The notes under the pieces were generated by a model, which saw only the letters and a list, made by a program, of their open reading frames with translations, searched no databases and was not told where the DNA came from. Shown one piece after another: positions 37,474 to 48,876 of a DNA stretch of 64,000 nucleotides (position 1 is the stretch's first letter; each line of letters opens with the position of its first letter). A program made the position numbers and the translations under genes. The stretch is from Apostichopus japonicus (Eukaryota > Echinodermata > Holothuroidea > Aspidochirotida > Stichopodidae), in the NCBI RefSeq assembly GCF_037975245.1, contig NC_092569.1, forward strand, positions 1,839,501 through 1,903,500, written 5' to 3'.

Positions 37474-39016
37474 TGTACTTGCACTCGTACTCATTACTGT
37501 TGTACTTATGCTGTTGTACTTGTACTCATGCTGTTGTACTAGTACTCATACTGTCGTACTCTTAGTCATACTGTTGTACTGATACTGTTGTACATGTACT
37601 CATGCTGTTGTACTCGTACTCACGCTGTTGTACTCGTACTCATGCTGTTGTACTCGTACTAATGATGTTGTATTGGTACTCATACTGTTGTATTCGTACT
37701 CATACTGTTGTACTCGAGCTCATGCTGGTGTACTTGTACTCACGCTGTTGTACTCGTTCTCATGTTGTTGTACTCGTACTAATGCTGTTGTATTGGTACT
37801 CATACTGTTGTACTCGTACTCATATACTGCTGTACTCGAACTCATGCTGGTGTACTTGTACTCATACTGTTGTACTCATACTCCTACTGTTGTACTCGAA
37901 CTCATGTTGGTGTACTTGTACTCACGCTGTTGTACTCGTACTCATGCTGTTGTACTCGTACTAATGATGTTGTTTTGGTACTCATACTGTTGTATTCGTA
38001 CTCATACTGTTGTACTCGAACTCATGCTGGTGTACTTGTACTCACGCTGTTGTACTCGTTCTCATGTTGTTGTACTCGTACTAATGCTGTTGTATTGGTA
38101 CTCATACTGTTGTACTCGTACTCATATACTGCTGTACTCGAACTCATGCTGGTGTACTTGTACTCATACTGTTGTACTCATACTCCTACTGTTGTACTCA
38201 TACTGTTGTACTCGAACTCATGCTGGTGTACTTGTACTCATACTGTTGTACTCATACTCCTACTGTTGTACTCATACTGTTGTACTCGAACTCATGCTGG
38301 TGTACTTGTACTCACGCTGTTGTACTCGTACTCATGCTGTTGTACTCGTACTAATGATGTTGTTTTGGTACTCATACTGTTGTATTCGTACTCATACTGT
38401 TGTACTCGAACTCATGATGGTGTACTTGTACTCACGCTGTTGTACTCGTTCTCATGTTGTTGTACTCGTACTAATGCTGTTGTATTGGTACTCATACTGT
38501 TGTACTCGTACTCATATACTGCTGTACTCGAACTCATGCTGGTGTACTTGTACTCATACTGTTGTACTCATACTCCTACTGTTGTACTCATACTGTTGTA
38601 CTCGAACTCATGCTGGTGTACTTGTACTCATACTGTTGTACTCATACTCCTACTGTTGTACTCATACTGTTGTATTCGTACTCATACTGTTGTACTCGAA
38701 CTCATGCTGGTGTACTTGTACTCACGCTGTTGTACTCGTTCTCATGCTGTTGTACTCGTACTAATGCTGTTGTATTGGTACTCATACTGTTGTACTCGTA
38801 CTCATATACTGCTGTACTCGAACTCATGCTGGTGTACTTGTACTCATACTGTTGTACTCATACTCCTACTGTTGTACTCATACTGTTGTACTCGAACTCA
38901 TGCTGGTGTACTTGTACTCACGCTGTTGTACTCGTACTCATACTGTTGTACTCGTACTCATATGTGTACTCGAACTCATGCTCGTGTACTTGTACTCATA
39001 CTGTTTTACTCGTACT
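37474..39016 (+). repeat. 20-bp minisatellite with 390-bp higher-order repeat
   Basis: About 77 copies of a unit close to tgttgtactcgtactcatac. Within it, 37891-38280 and 38281-38670 are tandem 390-bp blocks differing at only about two positions, so a higher-order unit was duplicated recently. The landmark catatactgctg recurs at 37821, 38123, 38513 and 38813 (spacings 302, 390, 300). Almost no unit variant creates a stop on the plus strand, so all three frames stay open, including 378- and 445-residue frames with a 20-residue period. These are repeat artefacts: the same peptide pattern appears in all three frames. A lone outlying copy sits at 39061-39085. Confidence 0.95.
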
Positions 39017-39085
39017 ACAAATCTGCAAGACTTTGTGTACTAACTGGTCTAACTTCACGAGCGTTGTGCTCGTACTCATGTCAAT

Positions 39086-39857
39086 TTGAGTTCACCTTAC
39101 ATACGTACAAATGCCACGTTGCACTTGTGTATTTAAAGTATCGTTTCAAATACATTTTCAGGTTATGTTACCTTGGTACTGAATTGAGGAATTTGTATAA
39201 ATATTAAATTGCATGAAGCTATAACGTAAACGTTCTAAGCAGTTCAGAGCAGTGGGACTCCGTGACTGTTTCAGCGGAAACCGAAACGCAGTTTAAATGC
39301 ATAATTAAAAAATTAAAAAGACACAACTTTTGGCGATTATTGATATAATTGTTTTTCTATATCAAACCTTTTGTTTTATTAATAAATAAACAAAGTGGTA
39401 AAAAGATACAAGAAGGACTGGTTGCATTGGTTTTTTAACGGTCTAGAACATAACCAAATTAAACAATGCCTACAATGATTCTTTAAGAGAATAACACCAA
39501 ACTTCAAAAGATAAAAAAAAAACAATTAACGAAACATTTATGTCATTGATAGCTCGTAATCATAGATAGCACAATGTTAATGATATTTGCCATTGAAGCT
39601 TGATCTTATATGTTCTGTCAGGGTATAGCATTTCCCTGTTCAGTTACAAAACCGACCGGAAATAACGCCCAATACTTGATAATAAAACACTTTTCTCTCA
39701 CATCTTGCCATATGTTTCATAAAGTTTATTACCTATATAATGACGGAAATGGATTAGTTTTGACGCTTCGGGGATTTTTCCCTTTGCGACCTTGTCTAAA
39801 ATATTCTACCTTCGAAATTGTATAATTAAATGTTTCCTGTGTAAGTCCTCGATTGCT
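39086..39857. other. Non-coding stretch, no gene seen
   Basis: AT-rich, with poly(A) and AT-rich words. Nothing recognised apart from the promoter-like cluster that follows. Confidence 0.5.
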
Positions 39858-39949
39858 CCGGAAACCGGAAGTTAGTGGCGGTTAATTCGGTCCTTGATCT
39901 ACAGTGCATCATGGGAATACTATCTATCATTTTTCTTTGTGTGACGTCA
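39858..39949. promoter_or_regulatory. Promoter-like cluster: paired ETS sites, CRE
   Basis: CCGGAAACCGGAAGT (39858-39872) contains two adjacent ETS cores. A GTGGCGGTT word follows, then a catcatgggaa segment, and a perfect CRE (GTGACGTCAC, 39941-39950). ETS and CRE sites within 100 bp are characteristic of animal TATA-less promoters. No downstream coding exon was recognised on either strand, so the transcript, if any, would be non-coding or have its coding exons outside the window. Confidence 0.35.
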
Positions 39950-39950
39950 C

Positions 39951-41273
39951 AGTGCCCAACTATAGAGGGGAAGAATCTTTGTTTTATCCTCTGTCGATAT
40001 TATAATAGGATGAAAGTATTACATTGATGACAGAAAACAAGGTCCACTTTTAAAGCGAATGTCGAAAAACTTCAATGCTGCATTGACAACATGTTCAACT
40101 TAACCATGGATATTGAAAATAAACTGAATCAAAATAAAACAAAACTGTTAGCTCTACAATGAGTACGGTATGGCAGTAAAATGCTTTTTGAAATTCAAAT
40201 TCAGTTTATTTGACGTAGCATTTCGGTGCAACATTGCAGATATTGAACGAACGACTTCAAGCAGCTCAGTTTCCGATTGGGTCAAAAATTTTACCAAAAG
40301 TTACCGATTTTTGTTCAAAATTTGAATAATTACAATGATTGTAATTGAACAAAGTAAGACTTTTTTACTCTTTTCACCACAAAGTGATGACTTTTGCCTT
40401 GTTTATTTATTAATTTTGACTCATCTATTAAAATGAATTCCCTTTTGTTATTGTATTTTAGTAAATGATAATATCCAAAAACGTTATCAAAATAAACTAA
40501 AAACGAAAAGAATTATAATATGCCGCGCTGGTTAATTAAGAGATTGCAAAATCAAACTCTTTCTTTATTTTGAGAATTACCACTTTTGTTATAAAATTTG
40601 ACGTTGTGTGTTTTTCCAACGAATTGTGTTTGTTTTCGTTTCCGCTCATGCATACATATGGTAATACACGCAACGCTGATAAGTTGGGAAATCTAACGCG
40701 TAAAATGTGAAACATTTTCGCGCAACCAATGTCAATTCAATTTCCGCGGGAAAAGTCTATTGGTTATGTTTACAAATGCTTCAAGGACACAAGCGAGACC
40801 ATGAAATCGCTACAGGTTAAATTGGACGATATTTTCAACGGATATAGCTAACCTCTCTGGTTTTGACGACAGTATTTTGGGACCTTCAGAATCTGGGCCA
40901 AGGCTACATTTGTGGGAATAAAAAATCACGAATGAGGAGGTGATGAATAGGTGCAAGGTCCACCAGAGTCATAACAATAGGAACCATCACAGCTGATGAG
41001 GAGGGGGTTAAAAGGAGACTTTTGATCTGATTGATTGGAGAACAATGGTCGATGGGAGGTTACCCTCCCTCGAGGAAATTCAAACACCGTCTGTGATATC
41101 AGTTGTGTTTAGGTTACTCAACATCTCATATTAGTTTCATTGCCCAAAGCTTTTAATAATAACGATCACGTATTGTTCTAAATCAATAAAGGGGAGGATT
41201 TCTTTAATCCGAAATCCAATATACCGAATTAACAGCTTCTTCAATAGTTATAGGTATAGGGTGTAGTAGTAAA
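39951..41273. other. AT-rich non-coding stretch
   Basis: AT-rich DNA with no ordered repeat and no supported open frame. Confidence 0.5.
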
Positions 41274-41303
41274 CCAGGGAGTTGTTATGGAATAACTCCC
41301 TGG
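41274..41303 (+). repeat. Dispersed hairpin family, best copy
   Basis: Arms CCAGGGAGTTGTT and AATAACTCCCTGG pair over 13 bp (one G-T wobble) around loop ATGG. Near-identical segments occur at 35864-35897 and 61167-61195 on the other strand, with more diverged copies at 45612-45640 and 30833-30865. Confidence 0.7.
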
Positions 41304-42300
41304 TAATACACTGCAACGTCGTGTGACCGTTTAATTCAAGCGTGACAGAAGCTGGATTATACTGTGTTATAGTGTATAGTAGTGTTGGAGGAGGGGGGGG
41401 GGGGGTCGGGGGGTCGGTGCATCGGATGCATCGAGACCCAGGTCCGGTCCGGGCCCTCATTTTTCCACTTTATTTTTCTCCTTGGGTAGCCGATGTTGCA
41501 AAAATTGAGGGCAGGGGCGTGGTGTAGTGATATCATAGTTAAATATGTTGTAATTTTGATTCACCCTTTGATTTCGCAACCTTTCCTACATGGACGGGTA
41601 TATAGTGAGGGTATACGAGATGAGGAAGGGGAAGGCTGATGGTGCAACATCAACAGCATATATTAACCTGGTTGGAGTACATGGAGTCCACATATGTATT
41701 TCTGTTCTTTTTCCCCCCAGTCATAACATGAAACATATATGTCATGGGATGTATTCATCTGTAAAGGCCCTCCTCAATGGTACCTCGATAAGTGAAAGTT
41801 CTAAACATATTGATATACACCGATAGTTATGACGTAACATTTTCGAACACCACGACGTTCCCCTGGTGTATAAAGGTTGCTGTGCAGTATTAGTGTAACA
41901 TGTGTAATGAACTGCGCATGATCACAAATGTGACCAGGGGAACCAAAATCTTGATTTCCCCGACTGATTTGGGCAGCGATATGAAAGTGTTTGAAAGGGC
42001 AAGAAGGTAGATTCAGGATTTGAAAAATGGGGTCGTTGAAGCCGACTCCCCTGTAGGGGGTGCGGGGTCCACCACCCTGGGAACAAAAAATCATATGTCA
42101 AATGGTGCATTCTTAAGTTAAGGTTATAATTAATTAGGTTATAATTAGCCTAAGATGTAAACGCCTGTTTTGTACTACTTAACGTTTTGAGTGAGGTTGG
42201 AATGGGGATGTAAACCCCACACCCGTTGGATTCGTGCCCTGTGCCAACCTAGGCCCCGAGGAGTGGTCTAATGCTTCATAGACTAAAGTCCCCCGACTGT
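41304..42300. other. Non-coding stretch with G run
   Basis: A G run lies at 41391-41405. A caggggcgtgg motif near 41513 resembles a hAT-type end without a partner. No gene was recognised. Confidence 0.5.
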
Positions 42301-42463
42301 CGGACTGAAAACTCGTTTTTTCGGACTGAGAACGTGTATTTTATTTTCGGACTGAAAACGTGTCGGACTGACAACGTGTACCCGAATGTTTTCCCAGATT
42401 GACGATGAAGGTGGGCACGGGAAGTGGTTCCCTCTCCCCTCCCCTCACTTGCGTACGCCACTG
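42301..42463. mobile_element. hAT-like terminus with internal cggactga repeats
   Basis: The segment ends at 42463 with tacgccactg, the reverse complement of the CAGTGGCGTA terminus of the hAT-like copies in this window. Inside, cggactgaaaacgtgt-type words recur four times at 42301, 42322, 42347 and 42364. No opposite terminus or TSD pair was found, so it may be a one-ended fragment. Confidence 0.35.
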
Positions 42464-42834
42464 AACCAGGGACATGTTGAAAATAATATCACCAGTTTTT
42501 TAACAAAAACCATGCAGAACGTAATGTTCTGTCGTTTTGTGATGCTGCAATAAAGAGCGAATAAAATGTGTCTGAATTTAAAGATGTTTTTGATGGACAG
42601 ACGAAAAATGTTTATAATGGAATAAGTCTTGCTGTAGGCTATTTGTGTATGATAGGCTTATGTGTCAGAGCTAAGGTAGTAAAATACAACCAATGTCACG
42701 TGTTTCCCCGTCTATCTTTATTTCCCGGAATATTTTCAGCGTTTCATTCAAGTTTTCATTGTCATCAGGTTCAAATCAAGGGCTTCGAGTTGGAAGGAAG
42801 GAAGGGAGGGGAGGGAGTAGTGGAAATGGATTGA
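42464..42834. other. Non-coding interval, no gene seen
   Basis: Between the hAT-like fragment and copy 2 of the miniature element. No supported feature. Confidence 0.45.
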
Positions 42835-43222
42835 GAGTGTTCCAGTGGCGTAGGAAGGTACTTTTGAGTGGGGGTGGGGGGCTGAAGACTGATGGCCAGC
42901 CTGGGGGAGGGGTCTAAGGGGAGGGGGTGTCCCCCTCCCCTTTGGAATTGTTTGCATTTCCAGGTGGCCTCAGATGCAATTTGGTGCAATATAGCACACT
43001 TCAACACCCACTCCATTTTGTAAACTTAATTTTGTATTTTCACCTGGCCTTAGATGCAATTAAGTGCTCCAAATGAGATTTTTTTTTCTCATTTGGAAAT
43101 GAAAAAGGGGTTTTCTGACTTGCGAACCGGGGGGGGGCGGAATGATACTTCCGCCCCTCCACATTTTTCACTGGGGGGCTGGCGCCCCCAGCCCCCCCGG
43201 TTCCTGGGCCCTTGGAGTGTTC
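42835..43222 (-). mobile_element. hAT-like miniature element, copy 2 (complete)
   Basis: The 372-bp element (42843-43214) is flanked by identical 8-bp duplications gagtgttc (42835-42842 and 43215-43222). Ends are CAGTGGCGTAGGAA and, from the right, CAAGGGCCCAGGAA. Four hairpins run along it: 42916-42942 (12-bp perfect stem, loop TGT), 43069-43096 (CCAAATGAGA stem around a T run), 43134-43157 (GGGGCGGAA stem, 6-nt loop) and 43171-43198 (GC-rich). A 40-bp segment is duplicated internally about 82 bp apart (about 42950 and 43032, cagatgcaatttggtgc against tagatgcaattaagtgc). No transposase is encoded. Confidence 0.9.
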
Positions 43223-45187
43223 TAAGGGGTGGGAGGGAGGAGGATTGCTAGGGAAGGGAGAAAAGATGGAAAGGAAGGAGGGTAAGGGGGGGGGCGACGA
43301 AAGATTAGATGCCTTCAAATAGTTCATTTACGGTACTCTCTTTAGATGTCGGAGAACTTCACTCGCCTGATGTGGTACTAAAAGCCCATAAAAATATCCG
43401 TCCTGTTGATTTTAATTTTCTATATAATTGACAGTACTTTTAATAAAGTTTTCCTTTTCGCATCCGAATTACCAGATTTATTTTCGGAATAAATGTATAC
43501 TAATCCGAGCACGAGATGTTTTGGACTCGAGATGAAATCTTACCAAGTACCGTATTCTGTAAAAAAAAATTGATTTGGTAGTAAAATTATCGGAAATTTG
43601 TCGATGATCGTTCAGACAATTTTCATATATTTATGAATATTATTCTTTATTTTGTAAAAAAAAAAAAAAACAGTTGACAGGGTCAAGCCAGTTCGCTGAT
43701 GTCGATTTTTACTGTCGAATAACCCTTAAAATTAATTTACCAAAATATTCATACAACGAGGAGATGCACTTTGTGCATTAATGAAAGAACAGTAAAGAAC
43801 AGTAAAGAACTTTAACAGGCTTCACACCAAGTTCCTGCGTGCGAGGATATAGTTATTGTGGGAACATGTCTGGGCCATCTCCAAATATTTAGACAGATAA
43901 TCCGCCTCATTGAGAAACAGGCGAGGAAAAGTTTATTCGAGTTCATGGCCCGTTGTAACCCTTTTATTTATACCACAACGGGGCACCTACATATAGATAT
44001 ATGTGTCCCCATTCTTACTTGGCCAATGTTGGACATAATCGCTTATTTTTACGATTTATTTTTTGACATTTTTTGTTCATTCATTTTTTGAGGGGACAAA
44101 TTGGATCCAAGTACTTCTCAACAGGTAGTCTGGTTTAACAAGCATTCTTTCGAGGTTTACTTTATTTATTTATATTTTTTTATTTTTCTTCGAAAGAAAA
44201 TATTTTACACCATATTGTGAGCTGACAGATATATAATACTATAACCGCGTGAAATAAACCTCATTTATCCTCAAGGCGGACCTAAAAAGTCAAAAAACTG
44301 TATCAATCACAAAATTTGACGAAAATAGTACTAGCAGTGCCAAATCAATTTCATACGCGTTTGGGTGAAATATATCTGGTTTAATCTTCCATTCAATTTG
44401 TAAGACTTCATATTCAGGTGTGGTTTTTTTCTTTTCTTTTCTTTAAGTTCTCACTTTCTTTTGCCACTCACTATTTTCGAGAGATTAGAAACCTCAAGAA
44501 AATTGACACCAAAGGCAGAAATCCAATCAATCAAAAACTACCAAAATTGGCTAAGAGTTTTGATTTAAAGGGGGGGGGGGGGGGATAAAATAGGGTACAC
44601 GGCTGCAAGCTGGGATGAACCGCTATATTCGGGTGGGGTGTATATGTGTATTGTTAGACCTATAGTTCACATTTTAGAAATCAAGGGTAAAGGGGGGGGC
44701 GGGTTGGGTTGAGTGATCAGAATCTTGTTTTCCCTTCGGGGTAATAAAGCTGACCTGGACGTGTCCACTCTTGAGAAACAGTAAGGTGACGTCGAAAGAT
44801 TACGCATGCGCGGAAAGGTCACGACGTTTCTTGCCCTATTATCAAGAACAATGCAACAAAAGATGAAATTGTACACCACCTACCCCGTGAATGGATGTTT
44901 TGTCAAAGTCTTTATTTTGTGACCACAGAATTCTTCTTTCCTTGTTTGGATTTGTTTACACGTGCATAATGTGCAAAAAAATAATCTAGTCTTTGTGTTA
45001 GACTTGTTTACCAGTCACTTCGACGATCGACCCTGATAGAAGATGATAGTCCATTTAGACCATTGACATGGGTTTAAACAATAAAGTGATCTGTCGTTAG
45101 CATTGCCTGTATAGCGTCACTTAAATCAGCAGTCCGCAAAGTTTTAGTCTCATGATCCAGGAACTACCACGAGGATTACTAGCCACG
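43223..45187. other. Non-coding stretch, no gene seen
   Basis: G runs lie at about 43286-43295, 44571-44584 and 44691-44700, and A runs at 43561-43569 and 43656-43670. No supported open frame or RNA. Confidence 0.5.
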
Positions 45188-45346
45188 ACCCACAAGAACC
45201 CCATGAGAACCCAACGAGAACCCCACGAAAACCCCGCGAAAACCCCACGAAAACCCCACGAGAACCCCGCGAAAACCCTGCGAAAACCCCACGAGAACCC
45301 CACGAGAACCCCACGAGAACCCAACGAGAACCCCACGAGAACCCCA
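45188..45346. repeat. 12-bp minisatellite
   Basis: About 13 copies of a unit close to accccacgagaa, with acccaacgagaa and accccgcgaaaa variants. The period is a multiple of three, so frames stay open on both strands and encode short periodic peptides; these are not genes. Confidence 0.92.
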
Positions 45347-47037
45347 CTCCCTTAGTGTCGATGCTCAGCACGTGCATGGAAGGCTAGTTTGCGTCGGCAA
45401 GATTTCTATAACTGTAGGCGAACATCCGTCCACTCGGACACAATTCTCTGCCAAACCGAGCTGTGACTTGGTCCCCTTTAAACGGTAACCTGCTGTGTAT
45501 ATTTCCTAAACCTGAATAAATGGCAACGCGGGATCATATTGCGGGTTACTGCGAGCTGGACATGGGGCTGACCGCAGTTTAAAAAAAAAGGTCATCCTAG
45601 GTCACTTAGTTCAGGGGGTTATTAGCCCTAACAACTCCCTACTTGGCACTACGTTAGTTACCTTGAGGAATTGTACGGTACGTCTTCTGTAACTTAACAT
45701 CCGGGATAACTTTGTAAGTTACTGATACATAATTGATATTATTACATGCGCAGGTTCCAGCTTTGTGAAATCTTTGTAGGTGAATTGGCTTTATCCGTAT
45801 CGGCCTATACGCCCAATACACGATAATACGATACAGTCGTAACCCAGCTCCGCCTCTCATTCCCTGTCCTCCCTCCTCTTTCTCCCTCCTCATCCCTACC
45901 CTCTCCTTCCCTCTCCTCCACCCTCTTCCCTTTTTTCTCCCCTTCCCCTCTTTCCTTTTTTGTCTCCCCTCCCCTCCCTAAGTGATGTTTCTCTCTCCTC
46001 AGTTGCGTGTATTAAAAGAGAGAAGATTTCTTTTATGTGTTGAAAGATCGTTGTAGACTCTGTATTCGTATAAAACTCCTAGTAATAGTCTACAAAGGTA
46101 TACATGGAAAGTTAGTACATGGTTTTATGCACAAACACACACTGTAAATAGGCCTACACTTTCGATACTGGCACCGTGGCGCAGCTCCCTGCTGCCAAAA
46201 TAATGTGCCGACATCCCTCAACCTTTACTTTCTGATAATACCGCCATCTCTAAATTACCACGGAAGCCGTTCCTAAGAACGATCCGGCTCATATTCACCC
46301 AGGAGATCATTGAGTAGTTTTACAGTTCACACATAGTGTGTAGGATTAATTTTGGTTAGTTTGTATATCTAACCACTTGTCCAACCACACTGAGTGTACT
46401 TTTAACTTCGAAGCCCCCTGATAAGCCATTATTGTTGATCCCATGCACCGAATTACGTCCGTCTAGTGATTTATTACTTAATCTCCACAGATAAAAACTT
46501 TTAATCATTAATGATACCAACCAAATTTTTCGTTGGTATCTAAACAAAACTCGTTTCCTGCAGGCTTTTAAAAAAGGCCAAAGGATATTTTTATATCATT
46601 TACTGAGAAAAAGTCATTCACGTCTATTTTAGTGACATTATTATCATTAGACTGACCCGCCTTTCAAGCAGGTTTCCTTTCTTCACCTCGGACTTCCTGA
46701 ATCAAAAAGCCGAAGGTTAATCTTGTCTCGGTGTATAGCTGTCTATGGCGATTTAGAGTACTAATCCTATCAAGAATTCATACAAGCATTCTGTACTCAT
46801 TGGCAAATTGTAAAGTATTTGTAACCTTATCCGTATCTACAGACGACACAGAACTTGCGCACATTGATTCATCTCAATAACGGGAAAGAATGTGTTGGCG
46901 TGGCCAAAAATTGGAGGGAAAAGGCACCGTGTTCCTATGGTAACCAATTTTGGGCATTCTGGGTATATTGAAATATACATATGTATATGATTGAATTGTA
47001 GTGAGGTGGAAAATCCAGAACAGTGAAGAAATTCCAG
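45347..47037. other. Non-coding stretch with polypyrimidine tract
   Basis: A CT-rich tract spans about 45849-45998, broken by few purines. No gene was recognised. Confidence 0.5.
45612..45640 (-). repeat. Dispersed hairpin family, diverged copy
   Basis: Arms AGGGGGTT (45613-45620) and AACTCCCT (45633-45640) pair with one wobble. The minus strand reads agggagttgtta then ataaccccct, matching the family consensus except in the loop. Confidence 0.5.
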
Positions 47038-47107
47038 CCTTCACCGGGATTCGAACCCGGGCCTCCCGCTCTGCACGCGGACACCCTAACCACTAGGCTA
47101 TGGACGC
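47035..47107 (-). pseudogene. tRNA-Cys(GCA)-like sequence or SINE head
   Basis: On the minus strand a tRNA-like fold has an intact A box (TAGCCTAGTGG), a B box (GGTTCGAATCC), a T stem CCGGG/CCCGG, and an anticodon stem TCCGC/GCGGG with loop GTGCAGA, giving anticodon GCA (cysteine). The acceptor stem GCGTCCA against TGAAGGC has two mismatches (3:70 and 5:68), and no T-run terminator follows directly. That points to a decayed tRNA or the head of a tRNA-derived SINE. The sequence does not resemble typical animal tRNA-Cys outside the anticodon loop. Confidence 0.6.
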
Positions 47108-48876
47108 TGATTGTATGTCCAGAGTTTCGAAATCGGTAAGCAAGATCGTAATTCCACTGTAGGCGTTTGCCACTAGTCTTGTTAAGACCATAGTATGTAC
47201 AGCCTAGTGTGCATTTTTTTCTTCAAAAAGCTATTTCCCGTATCTATTTGCTGTACTGCCCAGAGAACGCAAGCGGCAACGCTTTAGATTAGTTTGTGTC
47301 GGACAGATCCTCGGGCATGTAAAATAGCACATTCGTGGTAGGCAGAAGCGGACTCTGAGGCATGTGCAGTTTGTACGCGAGAAAAAGAGTATTACAAACG
47401 ACTTGGTCAAGACTAGTTTGCCACCTGTACCGACCAATACTACTTCTGTCTTGGTGACATATTTGTCTTACTATATATACACGCTGAGAATTTACCACTT
47501 TGTTAGGATATCTGTCACCCCGCCCCCACCCCCTTAACGATATACCAGCTTCGCCCGGGAGGGGCGGGGAATGTGAGAAAATGTACTCAACTAGAGGGTA
47601 GAAACTTGACACAGTCAATAGATTTGTATGACAGCTATGGTCTGCAAAATGTTTATAAAGGACGTTTTTTGCGTCCCTATATGGAGAAAAGTGTGCAGTT
47701 GAGGGTGTACAGGGGTTGGGAATTGTGTTTTATAGGGGGTGGGGGTGGGGATGGGTAAGCGATACTGTATCGAAAAGCCGCAAGTCCTTGGAGATATGAT
47801 TTTAACGGAGGTCAAACAAGGGTAGAAATTCACAGAAGAAACTCACTTTTAATTGTTAAGATTATATTATGGTAGGCTTTTGACTTGAAGTGATTACAAA
47901 AGTTTGCGAATCGATATTTTTTTTTTTGGAAACTAGAAAAAAAATACCACTGTCAATTTTCTATACAAGCTTCCGCTTCTTTGTTACAAAATGCCGCCAG
48001 AAAGATATACCTATTAATCCCATTACAATGGGTGGTCATGTAATTAATAGTAAGACCCATGGTATTGATAAATCATAACCCCAACAACAGCCAACAGTGA
48101 CCCCCCTTAATAAAAAAGAGAAAAAAAGGATGGACGGAGAAGAAATTAACCCAAACTATTTGACTGGAAACAGACAAAACTGGTGAAGTGTTTAACGGTA
48201 CTAATTACAACCTTCTCACCCCATGGAGGGTAAAGGCAATTTGAAGGTATGCAACTCCAACGCGCGACGACACGTGCGGTGCAAGGTACCGTGTCGAAGT
48301 TAATCACAAAACATAAGAACAAACTTAAACGTCGACTGTCAGTCCGACGTAGCTCGGATAAAGCAAAAGTTCATAATTTCAATGTTATTACATCTGGAGA
48401 AGTTATCAGCGAGCAAATCCTTTTGTGTATGATGGGAAGGTCAAGTTAGGTCACTGATAAACGCATCAGCACGCGTGGCCAATCTTCCAACGAAGGAAGG
48501 ATAGACTCCTTATATGGGTATCACCGTGCTCCGTGATAAGTACCTGTGAGCTGACTCACGCGGTAACATGAACACTTCACGTAGCAGGGGTCTATTCCTT
48601 CAAACTTGAACGAACAGAGAGAGAGGGAGAGAGGCGAGAAAACTGTCAAAGCATTCTCAAGAAATAAAACTCGGAAATATGATCGTGTAAATTCATAACA
48701 AACAAGTTAATATTTTAAACTATTTGCCTTAACAACGCCCACCCTCCCCCCTCTTTTTTTCACTCTCACATCACCTACATCGTACTTTTTGTATTGTCCT
48801 TATAAGGTTATCGTGGTGCGTGGGTATAACATGGACCAAATCAACGAGAGAGATAGAAAGAAAGAAAGATACGTGT
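47108..48876. other. Non-coding stretch, no gene supported
   Basis: No supported gene. The plus-strand frame at 48249-48449 (66 residues, rich in K and R) matches no family I recognise. A GA-rich simple stretch lies at 48616-48635. Confidence 0.45.

Noticed and set aside
37628-39207. Open frames of 378 and 445 residues with a 20-residue repeat
   Set aside because: They fall inside a 20-bp tandem array in which all three plus-strand frames are open and encode the same peptide words; this is what a stop-free 20-bp unit produces.
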